A stretch of DNA of 45,167 nt from UBA6197 sp047638075 (GTDB taxonomy: Bacteria; Pseudomonadota; Alphaproteobacteria; Rhodobacterales; Rhodobacteraceae), in assembly GCF_047638075.1 (NCBI RefSeq), contig NZ_JBLJBV010000065.1, positions 1 to 45,167 of the forward strand, written 5' to 3'. Positions 1 through 7,566 of this stretch are shown one piece after another. The position numbers were made by a program, and so were the translations under genes. How positions within the stretch are numbered: the first letter of the stretch is position 1; each line of letters opens with the position of its first letter. The notes under the pieces were generated by a model that saw nothing but the letters and a program-made list of their open reading frames with translations, was not told the origin of the DNA and ran no database searches.

Positions 1-599
1 TTGACGGGGCGCTGGCGCATGTCATGGCGGGCACGACGCCCGATGTGACCGAGGAAAATATCCAGTCCCGGTTGCGCGGGGTCATGTTGATGGCGCTGTC
101 GAACAAATTTGGCGAGATGCTTTTGACCACGGGGAACAAATCCGAGGTAGCGGTAGGCTATTGCACCATTTATGGCGATATGGCAGGTGGCTATAACCCG
201 TTGAAAGATCTGTATAAGACCCGTGTTTATGAGGTTTGCCGCTGGCGTAACGCGAACCACCGGGACTGGATGAAGGGGCCGGCGGGGAAAATGATCCCTG
301 CGCAGATCCTTACCAAGGCACCATCGGCCGAGTTGCGCCCGGACCAGACGGATCAGGACAGCCTGCCGCCCTATGAGGTGCTGGACGCGATACTCGAGCG
401 GCTGATCGAGGATGATCAATCGGTGGCTGAGGTTGTGGCGGCGGGGTTTGACCGGGGCACGGTCAAGCGGATTGAGCACTTGATCCATATTTCCGAATGG
501 AAGCGATTCCAGTCTGCGCCGGGGCCACGGCTGAGCCGGCGGGCGTTCTGGTTGGACCGGCGCTATCCGATCGTGAACCGGTGGCGCGACAGTAGCTGA
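1..599 (+). CDS. nadE: NAD+ synthetase, C-terminal part (5' end outside window)
   Basis: This is the last ~198 residues of an NAD+ synthetase, which amidates deamido-NAD to NAD using ATP in the cytoplasm. The reading frame is open from base 3, so the true start lies upstream. The visible part carries the synthetase signature TTGNKSEVAVGY followed by YGDMAGGYNPLKDLYKT, and the C-terminal region that binds deamido-NAD. The arrangement fits the long glutamine-dependent form with an N-terminal nitrilase domain, but that domain is not in the window, so the ammonia source is inferred. The gene ends 69 bases before the convergent PfkB-type kinase. Confidence 0.93.
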   Translation, partial: DGALAHVMAGTTPDVTEENIQSRLRGVMLMALSNKFGEMLLTTGNKSEVAVGYCTIYGDMAGGYNPLKDLYKTRVYEVCRWRNANHRDWMKGPAGKMIPAQILTKAPSAELRPDQTDQDSLPPYEVLDAILERLIEDDQSVAEVVAAGFDRGTVKRIEHLIHISEWKRFQSAPGPRLSRRAFWLDRRYPIVNRWRDSS

Positions 600-651
600 G
601 ATGCGTCGCGGCCTTTGGGTGGGTTGCGGCGTTGGAATGAGTATTTAGGCC

Positions 652-687
652 AAAAAAAAGCCCGGTATCAGAGTTTGGTTACCGGGC
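652..687 (-). terminator. Rho-independent terminator of the PfkB-type kinase gene
   Basis: Read on the minus strand, the arm GCCCGGTA (687-680) pairs with TACCGGGC (667-660) around a 12-base loop and is followed directly by eight T residues (659-652). The kinase stop codon (670-668) lies in the loop, so the first arm is formed by the last sense codons. A perfect 8-bp G+C-rich stem with a T8 tract is a textbook intrinsic terminator. Confidence 0.9.
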
Positions 688-1615
688 ACTGCGGGGTAAG
701 GCGCCGCACGTCAGAGGGGCGGCAAAGCTGGGTCGCCTCGGTCATCACGGCCGCGCTTGCGGCGGCGACGCCGAGTTGTAGCGCGCGGGGCAGGGCGTGA
801 TCGCGCGACAGTGCCAGGGTGAAGGCGCCCACAAAACTATCGCCCGCGCCGACCTTTGAGACGACCGGAACATTGGCGCCCGCGCAATGCCAGCGCTGAT
901 CGGCCGTGGCCATGACCGAGCCATCGGCGCCGCGCGCAACGATGACCGTTTGCGCAAGGCCACGGTGGACAAGCGATTGCGCAAAACTAGCGCTGGCGTC
1001 ACGCGTCGTCAGGGGCGCGTTGGCAAGGCCTTCGGCTTCGACTTCATCCATGCGCAACACATGGGCCGGGCGGGCGCCTGCACTGCACAGATGATGCAAT
1101 GGCTTGCCAGAGGTGTCGAGGATCAGCCGCGCGTGGGTGCGTGTGATGCGATCACTGAGACGGGCGGGGAAATCTACTGGAACACCCGGTGGTTGACTGC
1201 CCGACAGGACGACCAGCCCGCCGCGTGGCGCTGCGCGCGCGATCCGCGATAGGGCGTCGGTCACGCTGTGGGCGGGCCAGAGCGGGCCGGGCAGCACGAA
1301 CCGGTATTGTTGGCCGGTAGAGTCATCGATGACGGAAAAGCTTTGCCGGGTTTCACCGGGGGCGGGAAAGGGAGAGAGGCCGATACCTGCTTTTGTCAGC
1401 AGGTGGATTACCTTGTCGCCAACTGGCCCGCCGACTGCGACGAAGGCGGTGGAATGGCCCCCAAGCAGGGTGATGGCGCGGCTGACATTGATGCCGCCAC
1501 CGCCGGGGTCGGACTTTGGGCGGGTGCAGCGCAGCTTTTGGTTTGGTTTGACCATGTCGGTCTGGGTCGAGATATCGACGGTGGGGTTGAGGGTAATGGT
1601 CAGAATCGCGGTCAT
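668..1615 (-). CDS. PfkB-family sugar-phosphate kinase (1-phosphofructokinase / phosphofructokinase II type)
   Basis: This is a 315-residue ribokinase/PfkB-fold kinase that transfers the ATP gamma-phosphate to a sugar phosphate. The N-terminus (ILTITLNPTVDIS) is typical of the FruK/PfkB/LacC subgroup rather than ribokinase. A glycine-rich PGGGGINVSRAI stretch marks the substrate-binding region. The C-terminal signature VGAGDSFVGAF holds the catalytic aspartate and anion hole. The start codon overlaps the stop of a possible upstream ORF (ATGA), and a strong terminator lies at the 3' end. No PTS fructose genes are adjacent, so choosing between fructose-1-phosphate, fructose-6-phosphate and tagatose-6-phosphate as substrate is not possible here. 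Confidence 0.88.
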   Translation of the reverse strand: MTAILTITLNPTVDISTQTDMVKPNQKLRCTRPKSDPGGGGINVSRAITLLGGHSTAFVAVGGPVGDKVIHLLTKAGIGLSPFPAPGETRQSFSVIDDSTGQQYRFVLPGPLWPAHSVTDALSRIARAAPRGGLVVLSGSQPPGVPVDFPARLSDRITRTHARLILDTSGKPLHHLCSAGARPAHVLRMDEVEAEGLANAPLTTRDASASFAQSLVHRGLAQTVIVARGADGSVMATADQRWHCAGANVPVVSKVGAGDSFVGAFTLALSRDHALPRALQLGVAAASAAVMTEATQLCRPSDVRRLTPQCPVTKL

Positions 1616-1989
1616 GGCATGTTCCGAAGGTTCTTTGCACTGTGCCAGAACTCATGCCCGGTTCCAAGCATTCGCGCCACTGATGGGTGCAAAGGGTCAA
1701 AGACCGGGGATATGGTCAACTGAAAAAGGGTGTGCGACAAAGTGTGCCGTGCCGCCCGGTGTTTGAGGGCGGGGCCATCGGGGCGCGGTGACCGGCAGTT
1801 TTTCTGGCGCGCGCGTTTGCGGTATTGACCCGCGTCGGGGTGAAATGAGGTCAGGATCATGGTGGCAGCCGGGGTGTTGGGGTCACCGGCGCCGGGGCGC
1901 AACACGCCTGTGTCGGCCCGGCCAAAGTGTTGGGGCAATCCACGCATCACCGCGTTTGCGACCGGACCGCCCAAGGGGCGATCGCTCAT
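1612..1989 (-). CDS. Possible small hypothetical protein upstream of the PfkB-type kinase
   Basis: This is an open frame of 125 codons filling the otherwise empty stretch between the kinase and gltX. Points in favour: a purine-rich GGGGGGA four bases before the ATG, codons rich in third-position G/C over the first half, and a stop that overlaps the kinase ATG as ATGA, a common sign of translational coupling. Points against: I recognise no domain, the second half is rich in Arg, His and Pro, and the frame also contains a possible kinase promoter (TTGACC near 1713). It may be a lineage-specific protein, a decayed gene, or chance. If it is not real, bases 1616-2066 hold only the divergent promoter region. 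Confidence 0.3.
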   Translation of the reverse strand: MSDRPLGGPVANAVMRGLPQHFGRADTGVLRPGAGDPNTPAATMILTSFHPDAGQYRKRARQKNCRSPRPDGPALKHRAARHTLSHTLFQLTISPVFDPLHPSVARMLGTGHEFWHSAKNLRNMP

Positions 1990-2066
1990 TTCATCCCCCC
2001 TGATTGTCCCCGGATATGGACAAAACCGCCGCCTTGTGAAAGAGCGGACCCAACAGGAGATCCGCC

Positions 2067-3395
2067 ATGACCACCGTTACCCGCTTTGCCCCTTCGCCTA
2101 CCGGCTACATCCACGTTGGTAATCTGCGCACCGCGCTTTTCAATTATCTGATCGCCAAAAAAACCGGGGGGCAGTTTATTCTGCGTCTGGATGATACCGA
2201 CCGCGAACGCTCAAAACAGGAATACGCGGATGCGATCATGGAGGATCTTGAATGGCTGGGTCTGCAATGGGACCGCGTCGAGCGTCAGTCAGCGCGGATG
2301 GACCGATACGAGGCCGCCGCCGAAAGCCTGCGCCGCACCGGCCGCTTTTACGAGTGTTTTGAAAGCCCGACCGAGCTGGACCTGAAACGCAAGAAACTGC
2401 TGAACATGCATAAACCGCCGGTTTATGACCGCGCGAGCCTGACCCTGAGCGAAGACCAGAAGGCTGAGTTCCGCGACGAGGGGCGTGACGGCTATTGGCG
2501 TTTTCTGCTGGATCAGAACCGGATCGAGTGGGAGGATGGGATCCTTGGCCCGATTTCGATTGATGCGGGGTCGGTTTCGGACCCGGTGTTGATCCGGGGC
2601 GATGGGCAGGTGCTTTATACTTTTGCCTCGTCGGTGGATGATATCCAGATGGGGGTCACGCATATCGTGCGCGGTGCGGATCATGTGACCAATACCGCGA
2701 CCCAGATCCAGATCATCGAGGCGCTGGGGGGCCGGCCACCTGCCTTTGCGCATCACAGTTTGTTAACAGGTGCGGGCGGCGAAGAGCTGTCCAAACGTCT
2801 TGGTACGCTTTCCTTGCGCGATCTGCGCGCCCACGGGATTGCCCCCGAGGCGCTGCTGAGTCTGATGGCGCGGCTGGGGTCCAGCCAGCCGGTAGCGCTG
2901 CGGATGAGCCTTGACGAGATTGCCGAGGGGTTTGAGCTAAGCCAGTTTGGCGCCGCCCCCACCAAGTTCGATGCGCAAGACCTGATCCCGCTGACCCGCG
3001 AACGCAACCAGCATCTGCCCTTTGCCGCCGTGGCCGACCGGGTTCACGCATTGGGTCTGCCCGAACATCTGGCCGAGAAGTTCTGGGCCGTTGCCTCAAA
3101 AAACATTGATACACTGGATGATCTGACACACTGGGCCGAACTGGTGCTGGAAGGGGCCCCTCCCGCGATCGAGCCTGAAGATACCGAGTTTGTTGCAACC
3201 GCGATGTCGATGCTGCCCACGATGCCCTTTACCGAAACGACATGGGCTGATTGGACGGCCGCGGTGAAAGAGGCCACCGGACGCAAGGGCAAGGCGCTTT
3301 TCATGCCGCTGCGCAAGGCGTTGACCGGGCAGGCACATGGGCCTGAGATGGCCGAGCTGATGCCCTTGTTGCAAAAGAATCCGGCCAAAAGGTAG
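2067..3395 (+). CDS. gltX: Glutamyl-tRNA synthetase, short form
   Basis: A class I aminoacyl-tRNA synthetase of 442 residues that charges tRNA with glutamate. The Rossmann domain starts at once with RFAPSPTGYIHVGNLRTAL, where HVGN stands for the HIGH motif. The acceptor-binding insert (about 85-190) contains FYECFESPTELDLKRKK. The KMSKS-type loop reads ELSKRLGT (about residue 240). The C-terminal half is the all-helical anticodon-binding region. The start has an AGGAGA ribosome site eight bases upstream. At 442 residues it is at the short end of the family. Alphaproteobacteria often have two GltX paralogues, and this divergent HVGN/ELSKR version may be the second one; that is inference, since the rest of the genome is not visible. 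Confidence 0.95.
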   Translation: MTTVTRFAPSPTGYIHVGNLRTALFNYLIAKKTGGQFILRLDDTDRERSKQEYADAIMEDLEWLGLQWDRVERQSARMDRYEAAAESLRRTGRFYECFESPTELDLKRKKLLNMHKPPVYDRASLTLSEDQKAEFRDEGRDGYWRFLLDQNRIEWEDGILGPISIDAGSVSDPVLIRGDGQVLYTFASSVDDIQMGVTHIVRGADHVTNTATQIQIIEALGGRPPAFAHHSLLTGAGGEELSKRLGTLSLRDLRAHGIAPEALLSLMARLGSSQPVALRMSLDEIAEGFELSQFGAAPTKFDAQDLIPLTRERNQHLPFAAVADRVHALGLPEHLAEKFWAVASKNIDTLDDLTHWAELVLEGAPPAIEPEDTEFVATAMSMLPTMPFTETTWADWTAAVKEATGRKGKALFMPLRKALTGQAHGPEMAELMPLLQKNPAKR

Positions 3396-3555
3396 CGATT
3401 ATCGCTGCAATGGCGCACCGTTTCCTGCGGGCGCTATTGCTGGGCTGTCAGGATGGCCGGTCGCCCTATGGCGCTGTGCGATTTGGGGGCTGTAAAGTTC
3501 GCGATTGCCAACATCATGCGCGCCTGATCGCGACCGCGTTGGTGCGATTTACGCA

Positions 3556-3583
3556 AAAGGCCCGCTTTTAAGAGCGGGCCTTT
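3556..3583. terminator. Bidirectional intrinsic terminator between gltX and the DapA-family gene
   Basis: AAAGGCCCGCT (3556-3566) pairs perfectly with AGCGGGCCTTT (3573-3583) around the 6-base loop TTTAAG. The stem is flanked by T-rich sequence when read on either strand. It lies between two convergent genes and can serve both. Confidence 0.88.
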
Positions 3584-3606
3584 CAATCTTACCTATCGCC
3601 CTTTTT

Positions 3607-4557
3607 TCAGGCAACAGCACCCGGCAGCTTTGACCAATCGGCATACCAGTCGCGGAACAGTTTAAGCTGCGTTTCGGCAAAACCCTTCTGGCTATCGGAC
3701 AGAACGTCGGTTTCGTTGAAATGCAAGGTGTATTCCTTGTCGCCGTTCATCACCATCAGGTGCTTGTAGAACAACACAAGGTCTGTGCCCTCGTCAAATT
3801 TGGACAGCACGGCAAGCGCCGATTCCAGTTCCTGGGCGCGCTGGCGTGCCATTACGTCGCCTTTGGCGGCGGCCTTGCTGAGGGCCACGAGGTTCAGCAC
3901 CTCTTTGGGCAGGACGTTACCGATGCCAGTGATTGCACCCGTTGCGCCGCAGTTCACAAAGCCGTGGAAAACGGTGGTGTCGACGCCGATCATCAGCGTC
4001 ACCTCATCATCGCGGCTGGTGATGAATTCCGCGGCATAAGACATATCAGCAGCGCCGCCGAACTCTTTGAAACCAATCAGATTCTTGTGATCCTTGCGCA
4101 GATCGAAGAACAGGTCGGCGCGGGTCGCAAAGCCGTAGTGGGGGCTGTTGTAGATGACGGCGGGCAGATCAGGGGCGGCGGCCAGAATGGCCTTGAAATG
4201 CGCCCGCTGCGCCGGGATCGAGGTGCCGCGCGACATTACCCGCGGGATCACCATCAGGCCCTTGGCCCCTACCTTTTGCGCGTGGGCGGCGTGTTCAACC
4301 GCGATGCGCGAATTCACTGCGCCGGTGCCCACAATCACCGGAACCCCGGCCTTGGCCAGACGTTCAACGCCTTCCATGCGCTCTGCGTCGGTCAACAGCG
4401 GCCAATCCCCCATGGAGCCGCAGTAAACCACAGCCGACATGCCCGCAGCGATTAGTTCCTGCCCCTTGCGAACCAGCGCGTCAAAATCTGGCGTGCGGTC
4501 AGGCTTGCAGGGCGTCATCAGCGCGGGAATGGTGCCCGAAAAAATGCTGGTGGTCAT
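3607..4557 (-). CDS. DapA-family lyase/deaminase, probable 1-pyrroline-4-hydroxy-2-carboxylate deaminase type
   Basis: A 316-residue class I aldolase-fold (TIM barrel) enzyme of the dihydrodipicolinate synthase/N-acetylneuraminate lyase family. The Schiff-base lysine is in IGFKEFGG (Lys164) and the catalytic tyrosine in AVIYNSPHYG (Tyr136). The start is the ATG at 4557, preceded by GGAGAG; an upstream in-frame ATG at 4587 lacks a ribosome site. The usual GTTGE substrate loop of true DHDPS is replaced by GSMGDWPLL, arguing against lysine biosynthesis. From memory, this subgroup includes hydroxyproline-pathway deaminases forming 2-oxoglutarate semialdehyde. The island's proline peptidases support that, but no hydroxyproline epimerase or dehydrogenase is in the window. 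The gene is divergent from a GntR regulator. Confidence 0.8.
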   Translation of the reverse strand: MTTSIFSGTIPALMTPCKPDRTPDFDALVRKGQELIAAGMSAVVYCGSMGDWPLLTDAERMEGVERLAKAGVPVIVGTGAVNSRIAVEHAAHAQKVGAKGLMVIPRVMSRGTSIPAQRAHFKAILAAAPDLPAVIYNSPHYGFATRADLFFDLRKDHKNLIGFKEFGGAADMSYAAEFITSRDDEVTLMIGVDTTVFHGFVNCGATGAITGIGNVLPKEVLNLVALSKAAAKGDVMARQRAQELESALAVLSKFDEGTDLVLFYKHLMVMNGDKEYTLHFNETDVLSDSQKGFAETQLKLFRDWYADWSKLPGAVA

Positions 4558-4647
4558 TGATCTCTCCTTCAACCTCAATTTTCGCATGGTGGCATTCGGT
4601 TTGCGCTGAATGGTCCACCGTCTGTGATTCTGTTGTGTGCAATCCGG

Positions 4648-4675
4648 ATAATACTGTCTGCATTTTATTTGTCGA
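4648..4675 (-). promoter_or_regulatory. Predicted sigma-70 promoter of the DapA-family gene
   Basis: On the minus strand, a -35 box TCGACA (4675-4670) and a -10 box TATTAT (4653-4648) are separated by 16 bases; each matches consensus at five of six positions. The -35 box lies inside the palindrome TTTGTCGACAAA, as expected for repression by the neighbouring GntR protein. Confidence 0.55.
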
Positions 4676-4679
4676 CAAA
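4668..4679. promoter_or_regulatory. Candidate GntR operator 1 (TTTGTCGACAAA)
   Basis: A perfect 12-base palindrome in the divergent intergenic region, overlapping the predicted -35 box of the DapA-family gene. Its core TGTCGACA recurs once more in the same gap. Size and position fit a FadR/VanR-subfamily GntR site. Confidence 0.6.
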
Positions 4680-4760
4680 AATCATCCTTAACTTTTTGCG
4701 CATTGATGGCGCAGCAAAAGCAAGACTACTTGATCGACGCTGCAAACTCTCTTATCCCCA

Positions 4761-4768
4761 TGTCGACA
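4761..4768. promoter_or_regulatory. Candidate GntR operator 2 (TGTCGACA)
   Basis: The second exact copy of the 8-base palindrome, 91 bases from the first and 13 bases before the regulator ATG. It overlaps the leader of the GntR gene, suggesting autoregulation or looping between the two sites. Confidence 0.5.
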
Positions 4769-4781
4769 CAAAGGATTAAAC

Positions 4782-5486
4782 ATGAACTCCACACCGACAT
4801 CGTTGAAACCGGAACGTAAGCGCGGCTCTGGCGTGAAACATGTCTATGATATCTTGCGTGACGAGATCATTGATCTGGTACTGGAACCCGGCAGCCCGAT
4901 TGATGAAATCCAGCTTGCTGAACGCTTTTCCATGTCGCGCACGCCCATCCGCGAGGCTTTGGTGCGGCTGGCAGGCGAGGGGTTGGTGACGACCCTTCCC
5001 AACCGCTCGACCGTGGTGTCAAACATCGACTTTTTGAATCTTTACACCTTTTTTGACGCAATTACGCTTATGTACCGGGTCACGACACGGCTCGCAGCGC
5101 AGTATCACCGCCCCGAGGATTTGCAGGTCATTCGGGTCCACCAGGCGGAATTTGCCAAGGCGGTGGCATCACAAGACGCGCTGGCGATGATTGCGACCAA
5201 CCGCGATTTTCATGCCGCAATCGCGGTGGCTGGCCAGAACGCCTATTATGAGGGGCTTTTCATTCGGCTTTTGGATGAGGGGCGCCGCCTGTTGCGGCTT
5301 TACTATTCGTCCTTCGATGACCGCTTGCCTCAGGAATATGTCATCGAACACGAAGACATGATCGCCGCAATCGAGGCGCGCGACATTGAAAAGGCGGATC
5401 GGCTGGCCGGTATCCACGCCGATCAGATCGTTCATCAGATTCAGCAGCTCATTTCAGAAGATCGACGTCAAAAGATTGCACTTTGA
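4782..5486 (+). CDS. GntR-family transcriptional regulator, FCD (FadR/VanR) subfamily
   Basis: A 234-residue regulator. An N-terminal winged helix-turn-helix spans about residues 17-78, with the typical LAERFSMSRTPIREALVRL recognition segment. A helical FCD ligand domain spans about 85-225, with the usual metal/ligand residues in NRDFHAAI, EHEDMIAAI and GIHADQI. FCD proteins commonly bind carboxylates or amino-acid catabolites and act as repressors relieved by ligand. The ribosome site AAAGGA precedes the ATG. The gene is divergent from the DapA-family enzyme and upstream of the peptide transporter, so it probably controls one or both. The two TGTCGACA palindromes between the divergent genes are the likely targets. 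Confidence 0.92.
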   Translation: MNSTPTSLKPERKRGSGVKHVYDILRDEIIDLVLEPGSPIDEIQLAERFSMSRTPIREALVRLAGEGLVTTLPNRSTVVSNIDFLNLYTFFDAITLMYRVTTRLAAQYHRPEDLQVIRVHQAEFAKAVASQDALAMIATNRDFHAAIAVAGQNAYYEGLFIRLLDEGRRLLRLYYSSFDDRLPQEYVIEHEDMIAAIEARDIEKADRLAGIHADQIVHQIQQLISEDRRQKIAL

Positions 5487-5678
5487 CCCGTGTCGGGTAA
5501 GGGCGCCCGCAGTGGTGCAAGCGCCAGTTTGGCGGCGGCTTGGCCCATGATGAGTGGCCTGCGCGGTTAACGCCATTTTCTTTCTTGCGAAACAACACCT
5601 ACCTGAACCCTGTCAACCCAGGCGGGTTTTCGGGCGGCGGTGGCTTGCGGATTTTTCCGGGTGCCAGACGCAAAACTC

Positions 5679-5706
5679 TTGACTCGTTTTTCGCGATCCG
5701 TAATCT
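5679..5706 (+). promoter_or_regulatory. Predicted promoter of the peptide transporter operon
   Basis: TTGACT (5679-5684) and TAATCT (5701-5706) are 16 bases apart in the 255-base gap before the binding-protein gene. No copy of TGTCGACA is present in this gap, so direct control by the GntR protein is not evident from sequence. Confidence 0.45.
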
Positions 5707-5741
5707 TGCCGACATAGAAAATACAAGCGGGGAGTCGCACC

Positions 5742-7490
5742 ATGGGTATAAAGTTTCTGTCCAGACGCTACGCAATCATGTCATCCACTGCTTTGCTGTT
5801 GGCACTGGGCGGCGCGGCACCGGCATTTGCCGAAGGTCAAACCGGCGGCACATTGCGGATTCTGGGGTCGGGCGATCTTGGGCACTTTGATCCGACCAGC
5901 GTGGGCACCGTAGCGGCAAACAACTTTGTGCGCGCAACCCAAAGGACGCTGATCAGCTATGAGGCCTCGACCGACGAGTCCGTTCGTATCGCACCGCAAG
6001 CCGATCTGGTGACCGACGTGCCGCAGCCGACCGACGATGGGCTGACCTATACCTTTACCCTGCGCGATGGCATCACCTGGGACACGCCTACAGGCGCCCG
6101 CGCCATCACCTCAGCCGATTTTGAGCGTGGCATCAAGCGGATGTGCAACCCGTCGCTGGGGTCGCCCTTCCTGACCTATTACGTTTCGCTGATCGAGGGG
6201 CTTGATAGCTACTGCGACGGCTTTGCCGCGACCGAACCGACGGTCGATGCGATGAAAGCCTATGTCGAGGGCACTGACATTTCGGGTATCGAAACCCCCG
6301 ATGACAAGACCATCATCATCCGGCTGAAAGAACGGGCAGGCGACTTTATCTATATGCTGTCGCTGTCGGCGGCAGCGCCCGCCCCGATCGAAGTGATGGA
6401 TTACATGCCCGATGGCCCCGACTACCGCGCCAACTTTGTGGCCTCGGGGCCCTACACGGTCGCGGAATATGTGCCCGACACCGTGCTGAGGCTAAAGCGC
6501 AACCCCGCCTGGAACCCCGAAAGCGACCCGCTGCGCAAAGCCTATGTCGATGAAATCGAAATGGTGCTGGGCCTGCAACCCGATGCTGCGATCCAGCAGA
6601 TTCAGGCGGGCGACGCCGATCTGCTCTTTGATATTCTCGTGCCCCCTGCGCTTTTGCCGATGCTTCAGGCGACGGGCGATGACAAGCTGATGGCGATTGC
6701 CGTGGGCCGCACATCGTTTATCTTTATCAACACCGTGGCCGACAACAACAATGGTGCACTGCGCGATCTCAAGGTGCGTCAGGCGCTGAACTACGCAATC
6801 GACAAGGCAGCGGTCGTGCAGCAGATGGGCGGGGCCTATGTTGCAGCACCGCAAAACGGCATCTTCGGGCCGGGCGTTCTGGGCCATCACGACTTTGACC
6901 TTTACCCCAGCCCCGAGCACAAGGGCGACCCTGAAAAGGCCAAGGCGTTGTTGGCCGAGGCGGGCTATCCTGACGGGCTGACACTGAAGATGCCCTTCCG
7001 CAATCTCAATGACGAACCCGCCATCGCCCAGACCATTCAGGCCAGCTACAAAAAGGCCGGAATCGAGCTGGAGCTGATTCCGGTGACTGCGGCGGACTAT
7101 TATTCAAAGTTCATGACCAACCCGGACAATACGAAAGCGGGCGGCTGGGATATTGCCCCCGTCAGCTGGTCGCCCGACTGGGCGGGCGGCGCGGCGCGGT
7201 CGGTCTTTCAGCCGCAGTTCAGCTATGACGGGCGGCATCAGACCTACAACTACACCGACTATAACAACGACGCGGCCAATGCGACCGCCGCCGAAGCAAT
7301 CAACGCAACCACCCCTGAAGATGTTGGTAAATTGTGGGGCGAAGTGGATGAATTGGTCATGGCCGATGCCCCGATCGTGCCGCTGATTTCGCAAAATGTC
7401 ATCGTTTACCACAGCGAAGCGGCCAAGAACTTCCAGCCCTACGCCCTTGGGGCGAACGGTGACTGGACCAATATCTGGCTGGAACGTTAA
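5742..7490 (+). CDS. Peptide ABC transporter, periplasmic substrate-binding protein (SBP family 5)
   Basis: A 582-residue DppA/OppA-type binding protein that captures oligopeptides in the periplasm. The N-terminal signal peptide (basic MGIKFLSRR, hydrophobic core, likely cut after APAFA near residue 30) precedes the mature GGTLRILGSGDLGHFDPTS start typical of family 5. KVRQALNYAIDKAAV around residues 345-359 is the family signature. The ribosome site GGGGAG sits before the ATG. It is first in an operon with fused ATPase, two permeases and two proline-specific peptidases, which suggests proline-containing peptides as ligand. Nickel, opine and glutathione binders share this fold, so ligand identity is inferred from context. 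Confidence 0.93.
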   Translation: MGIKFLSRRYAIMSSTALLLALGGAAPAFAEGQTGGTLRILGSGDLGHFDPTSVGTVAANNFVRATQRTLISYEASTDESVRIAPQADLVTDVPQPTDDGLTYTFTLRDGITWDTPTGARAITSADFERGIKRMCNPSLGSPFLTYYVSLIEGLDSYCDGFAATEPTVDAMKAYVEGTDISGIETPDDKTIIIRLKERAGDFIYMLSLSAAAPAPIEVMDYMPDGPDYRANFVASGPYTVAEYVPDTVLRLKRNPAWNPESDPLRKAYVDEIEMVLGLQPDAAIQQIQAGDADLLFDILVPPALLPMLQATGDDKLMAIAVGRTSFIFINTVADNNNGALRDLKVRQALNYAIDKAAVVQQMGGAYVAAPQNGIFGPGVLGHHDFDLYPSPEHKGDPEKAKALLAEAGYPDGLTLKMPFRNLNDEPAIAQTIQASYKKAGIELELIPVTAADYYSKFMTNPDNTKAGGWDIAPVSWSPDWAGGAARSVFQPQFSYDGRHQTYNYTDYNNDAANATAAEAINATTPEDVGKLWGEVDELVMADAPIVPLISQNVIVYHSEAAKNFQPYALGANGDWTNIWLER

Positions 7491-7498
7491 GCCTGATG

Positions 7499-7526
7499 TG
7501 CGCCACCAGGTTTTTCCGGTGGCGCA
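7499..7526 (+). terminator. Hairpin after the binding-protein gene (mRNA stabiliser or attenuator)
   Basis: TGCGCCACC (7499-7507) pairs with GGTGGCGCA (7518-7526) around a 10-base loop, nine bases after the stop codon. There is no T tract after the stem, so full termination is unlikely. Such hairpins after binding-protein genes usually raise binding-protein output relative to the membrane components. Confidence 0.6.
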
Positions 7527-7566
7527 TCCGATACCCCACCCCACGCGTTTCACGAGGTGCCCGCCC

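Noticed and set aside
3410..3571. A 53-codon open frame after gltX
   Set aside because: Its end runs into the terminator stem, it has no clear ribosome site and no recognisable features.
3607..4557. Annotation as dihydrodipicolinate synthase for lysine biosynthesis
   Set aside because: The GTTGE-type substrate loop is replaced by GSMGDWPLL and the gene sits in a catabolic island with a GntR regulator.
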